Position numbers and translations under genes: made by a program. Below the pieces are notes generated by a model. That model was not told the DNA's origin, did not search any database, and saw only the letters and a program-made list of their open reading frames with translations. A stretch of 64,000 nt of DNA from Paraburkholderia antibiotica (lineage in GTDB: Bacteria; Pseudomonadota; Gammaproteobacteria; Burkholderiales; Burkholderiaceae), in the NCBI RefSeq assembly GCF_012927125.1, contig NZ_JABBFZ010000010.1, forward strand, positions 62,001 to 126,000. Direction: 5' to 3'. Below are positions 7,712 through 15,453 of this stretch, in pieces. How positions within the stretch are numbered: the first letter of the stretch is position 1; each line of letters starts with the position of its first letter.

Positions 7712-10297
7712 TTACACCGACACGGTGTCGGCCACTTCCTTGAAGTCTTCGATCTTGTCGAAGTTCATGTACTGATAGATCTTGTCGCCATTGGCGTTCA
7801 GCACGCCCATGTCGGCCATGTACTCTTCCTTGGTCGGGATCTTGCCCAGACGCGAGCAGATCGCTGCCAGTTCCGCCGAGCCGAGATACACGTTGGTGTT
7901 CTTGCCCAGACGGTTCGGGAAGTTACGGGTCGACGTCGACATCACCGTCGCGCCTTCGCGCACCTGTGCCTGGTTACCCATGCACAGCGAGCAGCCCGGC
8001 ATTTCGGTACGTGCGCCGGCCGTGCCGAATACGCCGTAGTGACCTTCTTCGGTCAACTGCTTCTGGTCCATCTTGGTCGGCGGAGCGACCCACAGTTTGA
8101 CCGGAATGTCGCGCTTGCCTTCCAGCAGCTTCGACGCGGCACGGAAGTGACCGATGTTGGTCATGCACGAACCGATGAACACTTCGTCGATCTTGGCGCC
8201 AGCCACGTCCGACAGCGTCTTCACGTCGTCCGGATCGTTCGGGCAGGCCACGATCGGCTCGTGGATGTCGGCCAGATCGATCTCGATGACAGCCGCGTAC
8301 TCGGCGTCCGCATCCGGTTGCAGCAGTTGCGGATCGGCCAGCCAGGCTTCCATCGCCTTGATACGGCGCTGCAGGCTGCGCGGGTCCTGGTAGCCCTGCG
8401 CGATCATCCACTTCAGCAGCGTGACGTTGCTGTTCAGGTACTCGATGATCGGTTCCTTGTTCAGGTGCACCGTGCAACCGGCAGCCGAACGCTCAGCCGA
8501 CGCATCCGACAGCTCGAACGCTTGCTCGACCTTCAGATCGGGCAGGCCTTCGATTTCCAGAACGCGGCCGGAGAAGATGTTCTTCTTGCCTTGCTTGGCG
8601 ACCGTCAGCGAGCCTTGCTTGATCGCCCACAGCGGGATTGCGTTGACGAGGTCACGCAGCGTGACGCCCGGCTGCATCTTGCCCTTGAAGCGAACCAGCA
8701 CCGATTCCGGCATGTCCAGCGGCATCGTGCCGGTAGCGGCCGCGAAGGCGACCAGACCCGAACCGGCCGGGAAGCTGATGCCGATCGGGAAGCGGGTGTG
8801 CGAGTCGCCGCCGGTGCCGACGGTGTCGGGCAGCAGCATACGGTTCAGCCACGAGTGGATCACGCCGTCGCCCGGACGCAGCGCGATGCCGCCACGGTTG
8901 CTGATGAAATTCGGCAGCGTCTGGTGGGTCTTCACGTCCACCGGCTTCGGATAGGCGGCCGTGTGGCAGAACGACTGCATGACGAGATCGGCCGAGAAGC
9001 CGAGGCAGGCCAGATCCTTCAGTTCGTCGCGGGTCATCGGGCCCGTCGTATCTTGCGAGCCGACCGAGGTCATCTTCGGTTCGCAGTACGTGCCGGGGCG
9101 GATGCCCTGGCCTTCCGGCAGACCGCACGCGCGGCCGACCATCTTCTGCGCCAGTGAGAAGCCCTTGCCGCTGTTGGCCGGCTGCTGCGGCAGACGGAAT
9201 AGCGTCGACGGCGCGAGGCCCAGCGCTTCACGCGCCTTGGCGGTCAGGCCACGGCCGATGATCAGCGGAATCCGGCCGCCGGCGCGCACTTCGTCGAACA
9301 GCACGTCGGACTTGACCTGGAACTCGGCGATCACGGCGCCGTTCTTCAGCGCACGGCCTTCGTACGGGCGCAGTTCGACCACGTCGCCCATTTCCATCTG
9401 CGACACGTCGAGTTCGATCGGCAGCGCGCCGGCGTCTTCCATCGTGTTGTAGAAGATCGGGGCGATCTTGCCGCCGAGGCACACGCCGCCGAAGCGCTTG
9501 TTCGGGATATAGGGGATGTCTTCGCCCGTGAACCACAGCACCGAGTTGGTGGCCGACTTGCGCGAGGAGCCGGTGCCGACCACGTCGCCCACGTAGGCGA
9601 CCAGGTGGCCCTTTTCCTTCAGCGATTCGATGAACTTGACCGGGCCGCGCTTGCCGTCTTCTTCCGGCGTGATGCCGGGACGGGCGTTCTTCAGCATGGC
9701 CAGCGCGTGCAGCGGGATGTCCGGGCGGGTGGTCGCGTCCGGAGCCGGCGACAGGTCGTCGGTATTGGTTTCGCCGGTCACCTTGAAGACGGTGATGGTC
9801 AGGCTTTGCGGCACTTCCGGACGGCTCGTGAACCATTCGGCGTCGGCCCAGCTCTGCAGCACGGCCTTCGCGTTGGCGTTGCCCTTGTCGGCGAGTTCCT
9901 GGACGTCGTGGAACTGGTCGAACATCAGCAGGGTTTTCTTCAGCGCGTCAGCGGCGACGGTGCCCACTGCGGCGTCGGCCAGCAGCTCGATCAGCGGCTG
10001 GATGTTGTAGCCGCCCAGCATCGTGCCGAGCAATTCGGTGGCGCGCTCGCGCGAAATCAGCGCGCAGGCGGTTTCGCCTTTGGCGACGGCGGCGAGGAAG
10101 CCTGCCTTCACGCGAGCGGCTTCGTCCACGCCGGCCGGCACGCGGTTGGTGATCAGGTCGAGCAGGGTCTGCTCTTCGCCAGCGGGCGGATTGGTCAGGA
10201 GTTCGACCAGCTCGGCGGTTTGCTGAGCCGTCAGCGGCAGGGGAGGAATGCCGAGCGCGGCGCGGGCGGCCACGTGAGCACGAAAGTTTTCAAGCAT
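7712..10297 (-). CDS. acnB: Aconitate hydratase B
   Basis: TCA-cycle enzyme interconverting citrate, cis-aconitate and isocitrate, probably also acting on 2-methyl-cis-aconitate as other AcnB proteins do. At 861 residues it is close to E. coli AcnB (865). The N-terminus MLENFRAHVAARA is the typical AcnB HEAT-like domain, followed by the swivel domain and the catalytic domains. The [4Fe-4S] cysteines are visible near the C-terminus in GSCMTNIGH and PGCSLCMGNQ. The start at ATG 10297 is fixed by the conserved N-terminus; a longer reading would add 23 unrelated residues. It is monocistronic with its own promoter (10380-10409) and terminator. Confidence 0.97.
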   Translation of the reverse strand: MLENFRAHVAARAALGIPPLPLTAQQTAELVELLTNPPAGEEQTLLDLITNRVPAGVDEAARVKAGFLAAVAKGETACALISRERATELLGTMLGGYNIQPLIELLADAAVGTVAADALKKTLLMFDQFHDVQELADKGNANAKAVLQSWADAEWFTSRPEVPQSLTITVFKVTGETNTDDLSPAPDATTRPDIPLHALAMLKNARPGITPEEDGKRGPVKFIESLKEKGHLVAYVGDVVGTGSSRKSATNSVLWFTGEDIPYIPNKRFGGVCLGGKIAPIFYNTMEDAGALPIELDVSQMEMGDVVELRPYEGRALKNGAVIAEFQVKSDVLFDEVRAGGRIPLIIGRGLTAKAREALGLAPSTLFRLPQQPANSGKGFSLAQKMVGRACGLPEGQGIRPGTYCEPKMTSVGSQDTTGPMTRDELKDLACLGFSADLVMQSFCHTAAYPKPVDVKTHQTLPNFISNRGGIALRPGDGVIHSWLNRMLLPDTVGTGGDSHTRFPIGISFPAGSGLVAFAAATGTMPLDMPESVLVRFKGKMQPGVTLRDLVNAIPLWAIKQGSLTVAKQGKKNIFSGRVLEIEGLPDLKVEQAFELSDASAERSAAGCTVHLNKEPIIEYLNSNVTLLKWMIAQGYQDPRSLQRRIKAMEAWLADPQLLQPDADAEYAAVIEIDLADIHEPIVACPNDPDDVKTLSDVAGAKIDEVFIGSCMTNIGHFRAASKLLEGKRDIPVKLWVAPPTKMDQKQLTEEGHYGVFGTAGARTEMPGCSLCMGNQAQVREGATVMSTSTRNFPNRLGKNTNVYLGSAELAAICSRLGKIPTKEEYMADMGVLNANGDKIYQYMNFDKIEDFKEVADTVSV

Positions 10298-10376
10298 GGG
10301 GGGACCTGCTGATGTGTGCGTTTCAGGGGGAAGTCTTTTACGGCACTCCGAGGTTGTGCCGGGCACTGCTCTGGGC

Positions 10377-10431
10377 GCAATTTTAATTGCAATACCGTTG
10401 CAAGGTCAAATGTCTTATGTCTTATATAAGA
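10377..10431 (-). promoter_or_regulatory. acnB: acnB promoter with overlapping palindromes
   Basis: On the minus strand, -35 TTGACC (10409-10404) and -10 TAAAAT (10385-10380) are separated by 18 bases. The spacer consists almost wholly of two TTGCAA palindromes separated by 5 bases (10387-10403), and GCAATT-TT-AATTGC (10377-10390) covers the -10. Just upstream lies a perfect palindrome TCTTATATAAGA (10420-10431), partly duplicated as two GTCTTAT copies (10412-10425). The predicted leader is about 75 bases. Such packing suggests control by at least one dimeric repressor or activator. Confidence 0.65.
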
Positions 10432-10593
10432 GTTAAAAAATGAAAACATCGAAAAATCATGGGGGTGGCGGCGTCGAGACGTCGCGCGCGTGCGGACGCT
10501 CGTCGCCGTCATTTTTCGCCGGGCGCGGCGCCGGACGTGAAAAACGACGGAAGCGTCCAGGATTGCTTCCCGCGCCGGCCGCGCCAATGGAAA

Positions 10594-10626
10594 GGGCCGC
10601 GCCAACGACAAGCGTCGGCGCGGCCC
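10594..10626 (-). terminator. GC-rich hairpin after the winged-helix gene
   Basis: GGGCCGCGCC (10594-10603) pairs with GGCGCGGCCC (10617-10626) around a 13-base loop, followed on the minus strand by TTTCC. It lies 44 bases past the stop of the 84-residue gene and is a plausible, imperfect terminator. The rest of 10432-10670 shows no gene. Confidence 0.55.
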
Positions 10627-10670
10627 CGGAAAGATCTGGAAAGGGTTCGAGTGTCGGGCGTTGTTACTTT

Positions 10671-10925
10671 TTACTTGATGCCGAGCCCTCGCAATACCGC
10701 ATTGCCTTGCTGAGTCAGCCGGATGTGCGGCGTGCCGGCGTCGTTCGAGATGGTCTCGACGAGACCGGCTTCGTAAAGCTGCGGAATTTCGGGTTTCGCC
10801 GAGGCGTCGATCGGCGCGTGCAGCAACAGCAGCAGCGTGGCCAGTTCGTGGTGGCTCAGCAGACGGCGCAGGATCGTGGGCCGCTTGGCCGGGGTTTCGT
10901 TGATATTCGGTTCGGGCTGGTTCAT
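10671..10925 (-). CDS. Small winged-helix-like protein, function unknown
   Basis: An 84-residue protein. The core (SHHELATLLLLLHAP, then IPQLYEAGLVETI, then HIRLTQQGNAVLRGLG) looks like a MarR/PadR-style winged helix, with recognition helix and C-terminal wing ending in a TQQG turn. The ATG at 10925 is preceded by GAGGTG at good spacing, whereas the ATG 24 bases upstream has no ribosome site. There is no extra effector domain, so it may be a minimal DNA-binding protein or may have lost DNA binding. It lies upstream of acnB on the same strand but is separated by a hairpin and the acnB promoter. Confidence 0.6.
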   Translation of the reverse strand: MNQPEPNINETPAKRPTILRRLLSHHELATLLLLLHAPIDASAKPEIPQLYEAGLVETISNDAGTPHIRLTQQGNAVLRGLGIK

Positions 10926-11079
10926 GGAGCGCACCTCGTGCGGGGACATGTCCGGGGCATCTTGCGGACGAAGTCTTAAACGATTCTTAAGACTCCATTA
11001 TCCTGTAACACCGTGACATGAACGTTGCAGTGGATCAGATTCCGGCGCCCGGAACTTCGCCTTGATGCGCGATGAAGCC

Positions 11080-11412
11080 TTACGGGGCGCAGGTTTTGCC
11101 CGCCGATTCGATCCACAGGTTGCTGACATGACGCTTGCCCGCGTAGAAACGGTAAGTCGTCGCGCCGTTGTCGCTGCGTACCTTGACGATGTTCGAGTCG
11201 CCGAAATCGAGCATCTGACCCTGTGGGATCGAGGTCGACTTGAATGCGGCGTTATGCTGATTGGCTAGTTGGGTCAGGCAGGCCACTACGTCGTCGACGG
11301 AGCGCTGCGTCATCGTATCCGTGACGGGCTCGCCGGCATCGGGATCTTTCTGGAAATACGCGCAAGCGCTGAGCAGCAGCGGAAGGGACAGGACTACAGC
11401 GAACTTCTTCAT
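11080..11412 (-). CDS. Small putative lipoprotein, function unknown
   Basis: A 110-residue protein with a type II signal peptide: MKKFAVVLSLPLLLSAC ends in the lipobox LSAC. The mature part carries two more cysteines (VVACLTQ and the C-terminal KTCAP) that could form a disulfide. Start at 11412 is supported by AGGAGAG two bases upstream of the ATG. A TATAAT hexamer on the minus strand at 11513-11508 is a likely -10 element. It is probably outer-membrane anchored in the periplasm. I do not recognise a named family. Confidence 0.7.
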   Translation of the reverse strand: MKKFAVVLSLPLLLSACAYFQKDPDAGEPVTDTMTQRSVDDVVACLTQLANQHNAAFKSTSIPQGQMLDFGDSNIVKVRSDNGATTYRFYAGKRHVSNLWIESAGKTCAP

Positions 11413-11760
11413 GGCTCTCCTGACGTTGATTCGACGAGTCGGTGGAGGGTCCGGAGCTGGCGCCGCGCATTGCACGGGCGCGCCGGCCGCACCGCAAAAC
11501 AGGCGCCATTATATCGAGACGGCGAACCTGTCCCGGACGGGACGCAGGTCGCGTGCCTGATCGTGGGCCTGAGCGCGTGCCGCGTGATGCCAATGCTCTG
11601 CCGCGGCTGCGCGGCTGCTTCAGATGACGCGAATCAACGGGGTGCGGCGCGGCCGTTTTCGGGGCCGCGCGCGTTTGGCCCAACGCTTCGGCCCACAACT
11701 TTCGAACTATTCAGTGGCGGCGCGGCAACGTTCGCCCCCTGGGCGCGCCGCACCCGCCCG
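11413..11760. other. Intergenic region upstream of lipoprotein gene
   Basis: 348 bases with no convincing gene. The only element I can support is a minus-strand TATAAT at 11513-11508 about 95 bases before the lipoprotein start; a matching -35 is poor (GGGACA, 15-base spacer). Confidence 0.4.
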
Positions 11761-13671
11761 TTATTTACGCCGCTGCGCCTGCGCCGCGAGCCGCACCGCC
11801 GCGTTGGCCGCGCCATAGCCGTCGTAACCGCCGCGTCGCTCGACGATTTCGAGGAAGAAGCGCTGGTCGAGCTGTTCCGTGTACGCGTGGAAGAACTCGC
11901 CGCCGCGCTCGTCGCGGTCGTAGAGGATGTTGTTCGCGCGCATCGCGTCGAGCAGCGTGTCGGACAGCGCGTAGCGGGCTTCGAGGTCGTCGTAGTAATT
12001 GCGTGGAATGCGCAGCACCGGCACGCCGTCGGCGACGAATTCGGGGATCGCGCTGAAGATGTCGCCGGTGCTGAACGCGACGTGGTTCAGGCCCGAGCCG
12101 TGATACGTGTGCAGCGCCTCGGCGACCGCCGTATGCCGGTCCATCGATGCATTGAGCACGATCCGCACCGAACCGTCCCGGCTACGCAGCGCGCGGCTAC
12201 GCACGAGCCCGTAGGGATCGGGCACCAGCACGCCGGCTTCGGCCTGGAAGCCGAGCGCGGTGCGCAGGAACAGCACCCACGTATCGAGCGAATTCGCCGG
12301 TACGGACAGGCACACGTGATCGATGCGCGTGAGCGGCCCGACTTCGGTCGGCCCGTTGACGTCGGTCAGCACGAAATCGGCTTCGAATAGAGTCGGCTGA
12401 TCCGGGCTTTCGTCGACGAAATAGTTGAGGCTGCTGTCGGGCGCCTGCACCGCGGGCAGCACCCGCTCGTTCGGGCCGATCTGGCCGGAGAACGGCGCGT
12501 AGCCGAAGCCGGCCGCGCGCTCGAACGCCTGGCTCGCGTCGTCGACGCGAAATGCCGACGCGCACAGCGACAAACCATGCTGCTGGAAAAACGCGTTCGC
12601 GAACGAATCCGGCTCGGCGTTCAGCACGATCGACGCCGCGCCGTGCTGATACAGCGTCACGTCTTTCGAGCGATGCTTGCCGGCCTGGCGAAAGCGCAGG
12701 CGGCTGAGCCAGTCGACGAGCTGCGCGCGGGTGGGGTGGTCGACCGCGAATTCGAGGAACTGATAGCCGACGTGCGCGGGCGCCGCGGGCGAGCGGTACA
12801 GCTCGCTCGCCGGTTGCGCCTGCGCCTGCGGTTGTTGCTGCTGTTGCTGTGTTTCGAGCAGCTCACGGGTCTGCTCCTCGAGGAACAGCAGCGAGCGATG
12901 ACCGTCGGCGGCCGTGATCGTGGTCGGCGCGGCGCGAAAGCCGTCGTTGAAAATTTCCAGCGACAACGGGCCTTGATAGCCGGCTTTCACGACCTGCGCG
13001 GTGAAATTGGCGAGGTCGAAATCGCCCTGGCCCGGGAAGCACCGGTAGTGGCGGCTCCATTCGAGCACGTCCATCGCGAGCTTCGGCGCGTCGGCGATCT
13101 GCACGAACGCGATGCGCTCGCCTGGAATGTCGGCGATCGCATCGGGCGTGTCGTTCAGCGACAGCGTATGAAAGCTGTCGAGCACGAGCCCAAGGTTCGG
13201 ATGGTTCACGGCGTCGACGAGCTTCCACGCGTGGCGGTAAGTCTTCACGTGCTTGCCCCACGCGAGCGCCTCGTAACCGGCGATCACGCCGGCCGCCTCG
13301 GCCGCGCGGGCCAGCGCGCCGAGCTGGTCGGTCATCAGCGCGTCGTCGCAGATCGTTTCCGGCGACACGTTGCTGCACACGAGGATGCGGTCGGTGCCGA
13401 GCTCGTGCATCACGTCGAACTTGCGCTTCGCGCGCTCCAGATTGCGTTCGAGCCGCTCGGGGCTGACGCCGTCGAAGTCGCGAAACGGCTGGAACAGCAT
13501 GATCTTCAGGCCGAGGTCGTCGGCGATGCGGCGTACGTCGGCGGGCGATCCGTCGAAATACAGCAGGTCGTTCTCGAAGATTTCCACGCCTTCGAAGCCC
13601 GCCGCGCGGATCGCGCTCAGCTTCTCGACGAGGGTGCCGCTAATCGACACGGTGGCAATCGAACGTTGCAT
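11761..13671 (-). CDS. quiC: 3-dehydroshikimate dehydratase fused to HPPD-like domain
   Basis: Cytoplasmic enzyme converting 3-dehydroshikimate to protocatechuate, the exit step of quinate/shikimate catabolism. The 636-residue protein has an N-terminal sugar-phosphate-isomerase TIM barrel (1-275) with the metal ligands E134 (GYEALAWG), D165 (LVLDSFHT), Q191 (FVQIADAP) and E239 (LSLEIFND). A Gln-rich linker (about 275-287) follows, then a two-module vicinal-oxygen-chelate region resembling 4-hydroxyphenylpyruvate dioxygenase, keeping a H452, H530, E608 triad. This is the bacterial QuiC1 architecture. The start at 13671 gives MQRSIATVS; upstream in-frame sequence is intergenic. It is divergent from aroQ, with 317 bases between. 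Confidence 0.93.
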   Translation of the reverse strand: MQRSIATVSISGTLVEKLSAIRAAGFEGVEIFENDLLYFDGSPADVRRIADDLGLKIMLFQPFRDFDGVSPERLERNLERAKRKFDVMHELGTDRILVCSNVSPETICDDALMTDQLGALARAAEAAGVIAGYEALAWGKHVKTYRHAWKLVDAVNHPNLGLVLDSFHTLSLNDTPDAIADIPGERIAFVQIADAPKLAMDVLEWSRHYRCFPGQGDFDLANFTAQVVKAGYQGPLSLEIFNDGFRAAPTTITAADGHRSLLFLEEQTRELLETQQQQQQPQAQAQPASELYRSPAAPAHVGYQFLEFAVDHPTRAQLVDWLSRLRFRQAGKHRSKDVTLYQHGAASIVLNAEPDSFANAFFQQHGLSLCASAFRVDDASQAFERAAGFGYAPFSGQIGPNERVLPAVQAPDSSLNYFVDESPDQPTLFEADFVLTDVNGPTEVGPLTRIDHVCLSVPANSLDTWVLFLRTALGFQAEAGVLVPDPYGLVRSRALRSRDGSVRIVLNASMDRHTAVAEALHTYHGSGLNHVAFSTGDIFSAIPEFVADGVPVLRIPRNYYDDLEARYALSDTLLDAMRANNILYDRDERGGEFFHAYTEQLDQRFFLEIVERRGGYDGYGAANAAVRLAAQAQRRK

Positions 13672-13988
13672 GAACGGCTCCTGCGTAAACGGACAAACGG
13701 GGTGAAAACGCGAGCGCACGAGGGTGGGAAGCGCCTGCCGGCGCCCTCCGACGGACTTGCTGCGATGCAGAAAATGGGCTACTTCGTTATGCAGTGCAAC
13801 AAGACACGAGCCAGAATATCCCACACTAGCCGCGAGTTTCGATAGTCTATACAAACTAACTAGATGGTACAAATTCGTAGAAACCCCGAATGACGGCAAT
13901 CGCGGATGCGCGCACACTTCGCTACGCGTCGAAGAACCGTCGCGGGTGCCGCGGTTCGCCGAGCACTTACTTTGCAGGAGTCGTTGTC
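13672..13988. promoter_or_regulatory. Divergent quiC/aroQ control region
   Basis: 317 bases between divergent quinate-pathway genes. Around 13840-13880 it turns AT-rich with ACTAACTAG (13855-13863) flanked by two TACAAA copies (13850-13855 and 13868-13873), a plausible operator for both promoters. The regulator is not identified; a TetR gene lies at 19.5 kb. No gene is seen. Confidence 0.4.
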
Positions 13989-14444
13989 ATGAGCTTTGCC
14001 TCCGTACTGGTCCTGAACGGACCGAACCTCAATCTGCTCGGCACGCGCGAGCCGGCCATCTATGGCGCCGAAACGCTCGACGACGTCGCGAAGCTGTGCC
14101 GCGACGCGGGCGAACGACTCGACCTTGCGATCGACTTCTGCCAGTCGAACGCCGAGCATCAACTGATCGACTGGCTGCACGCGGCGCGCGCCAAGGTCGA
14201 CGGCATCGTGATCAATCCGGCCGCGTACACGCATACGTCGGTGGCGATCGCCGACGCGCTGACGGCAATCGAGAAGCCCGTCATCGAAGTGCATATCTCG
14301 AACGTGCATCGGCGCGAAGCGTTCCGGCATCACTCGTACGTGTCGGCGGTGGCGGACGCGATCATCGTCGGTTGCGGCACGCAGGGCTATGTGCTGGCGC
14401 TCGAACGGATGGCGACGATTCTTAAGAATAGGGCGGTGAAATGA
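13989..14444 (+). CDS. aroQ: Type II 3-dehydroquinate dehydratase
   Basis: Converts 3-dehydroquinate to 3-dehydroshikimate. The 151-residue length and LVLNGPNLNLLGTREP motif are diagnostic of the dodecameric type II enzyme; the catalytic Tyr is Y26 or close by (AIYGAETL), and the conserved QSNAEHQLIDWLH, NPAAYTHTSVA and EVHISNVHRREAFRHHS stretches are intact. AGGAG lies 10 bases before the ATG. The stop overlaps the aroE-like start (ATGA at 14441). Placement between quiC and the dehydrogenase argues for a catabolic copy serving quinate breakdown rather than aromatic amino-acid synthesis. Confidence 0.95.
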   Translation: MSFASVLVLNGPNLNLLGTREPAIYGAETLDDVAKLCRDAGERLDLAIDFCQSNAEHQLIDWLHAARAKVDGIVINPAAYTHTSVAIADALTAIEKPVIEVHISNVHRREAFRHHSYVSAVADAIIVGCGTQGYVLALERMATILKNRAVK

Positions 14445-15403
14445 ACACACAAGCGAACGTACAAGCGAACACTCAAACGAGTACTCAGGTGAACACCCGC
14501 GGCGACGCGCAGATCGGCGCGCTGGCGAATGCGCAGGCGAGCCTGCGGGCCACGCCCCACTCGTATCTGGTCGGCCTGATCGGCTCGGGCATCAGCGGCT
14601 CGCTGACGCCGGCGATGCACGAGGAAGAGGGCAGCAAGCTCGGTCTGCACTATGTGTACCGCCGTATCGATCTGGACGCGCAGAAGCTCGACGCGTCCGC
14701 GCTGCCGGAGTTGCTGACGGCGGCCGAACGGATGGGTTACAACGGCCTGAACATCACCTATCCGTGCAAGCAGGCGGTGATTCCACTGCTCGACGAACTG
14801 TCCGACGAAGCGCGCGCGCTCGGCGCGGTCAACACCGTGCTGTTCAAGGACGGCAAGCGCATCGGCCACAACACCGACTGTTCCGGTTTCACGCGCGCGT
14901 TCCAGCGCGGTCTGCCGGACGCGTCGCTGGAGCGTGTCGTACAGCTCGGCGCCGGCGGCGCGGGCGCGGCGGTCGCGCATGCGGCGCTGAGCATGGGCGC
15001 TCAGGCGCTGACGCTGTTCGACGTCGACGTGAGCCGCGCACAGTCGCTCGCCGATGAATTGCAGAAGCGCTTCCCGAACGCCAGGGTCAGCGCGGGCACC
15101 TCGCTCGCGGAATCGCTGGCCGCCGCGCAAGGGCTGATTCACGCGACGCCGACCGGCATGGCGAAGCTGCCGGGTCTGCCGCTGCCGGCCGAATTGCTGC
15201 ATCGCGACCTGTGGGTCGCCGACATCGTCTATTTCCCGATCCGCACCGCGCTGCTGCAGGCGGCCGAGGCGCTCGGTTGCCGCACGCTGAGCGGCGGCGG
15301 CATGGCGGTCTACCAGGCGGTCGACGCGATGCGTATCTTCACCGGGCTCGAGCCGGACGCCGAGCGCGTGTACACCCATTTTCAATCGCTGTTGCAACGC
15401 TAA
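14441..15403 (+). CDS. aroE: Shikimate/quinate 5-dehydrogenase (AroE/YdiB family)
   Basis: NAD(P)-dependent dehydrogenase of 320 residues interconverting shikimate and 3-dehydroshikimate, possibly also quinate and 3-dehydroquinate. The substrate site (GSGISGSLTPAMH), catalytic lysine in NITYPCKQAV, aspartate in HNTDCSGF, and the Rossmann motif QLGAGGAGAAVAHA are present. The first 30 residues are an unusual Gln/Asn/Thr-rich tail not found in typical AroE; an internal start cannot be excluded, but the first ATG is coupled to the aroQ stop. The operon context points to the catabolic quinate/shikimate role. Confidence 0.9.
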   Translation: MNTQANVQANTQTSTQVNTRGDAQIGALANAQASLRATPHSYLVGLIGSGISGSLTPAMHEEEGSKLGLHYVYRRIDLDAQKLDASALPELLTAAERMGYNGLNITYPCKQAVIPLLDELSDEARALGAVNTVLFKDGKRIGHNTDCSGFTRAFQRGLPDASLERVVQLGAGGAGAAVAHAALSMGAQALTLFDVDVSRAQSLADELQKRFPNARVSAGTSLAESLAAAQGLIHATPTGMAKLPGLPLPAELLHRDLWVADIVYFPIRTALLQAAEALGCRTLSGGGMAVYQAVDAMRIFTGLEPDAERVYTHFQSLLQR

Positions 15404-15453
15404 CCGGCCGCGTAAAGACCGGCACACAAGCTGACCGAGGGGACAGTCACGAC

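Noticed and set aside
7439..9157. A 572-codon open frame on the plus strand opposite acnB
   Set aside because: It is antisense to the highly conserved acnB gene, has an Arg/His-rich composition typical of GC-rich shadow frames and no recognisable domain.
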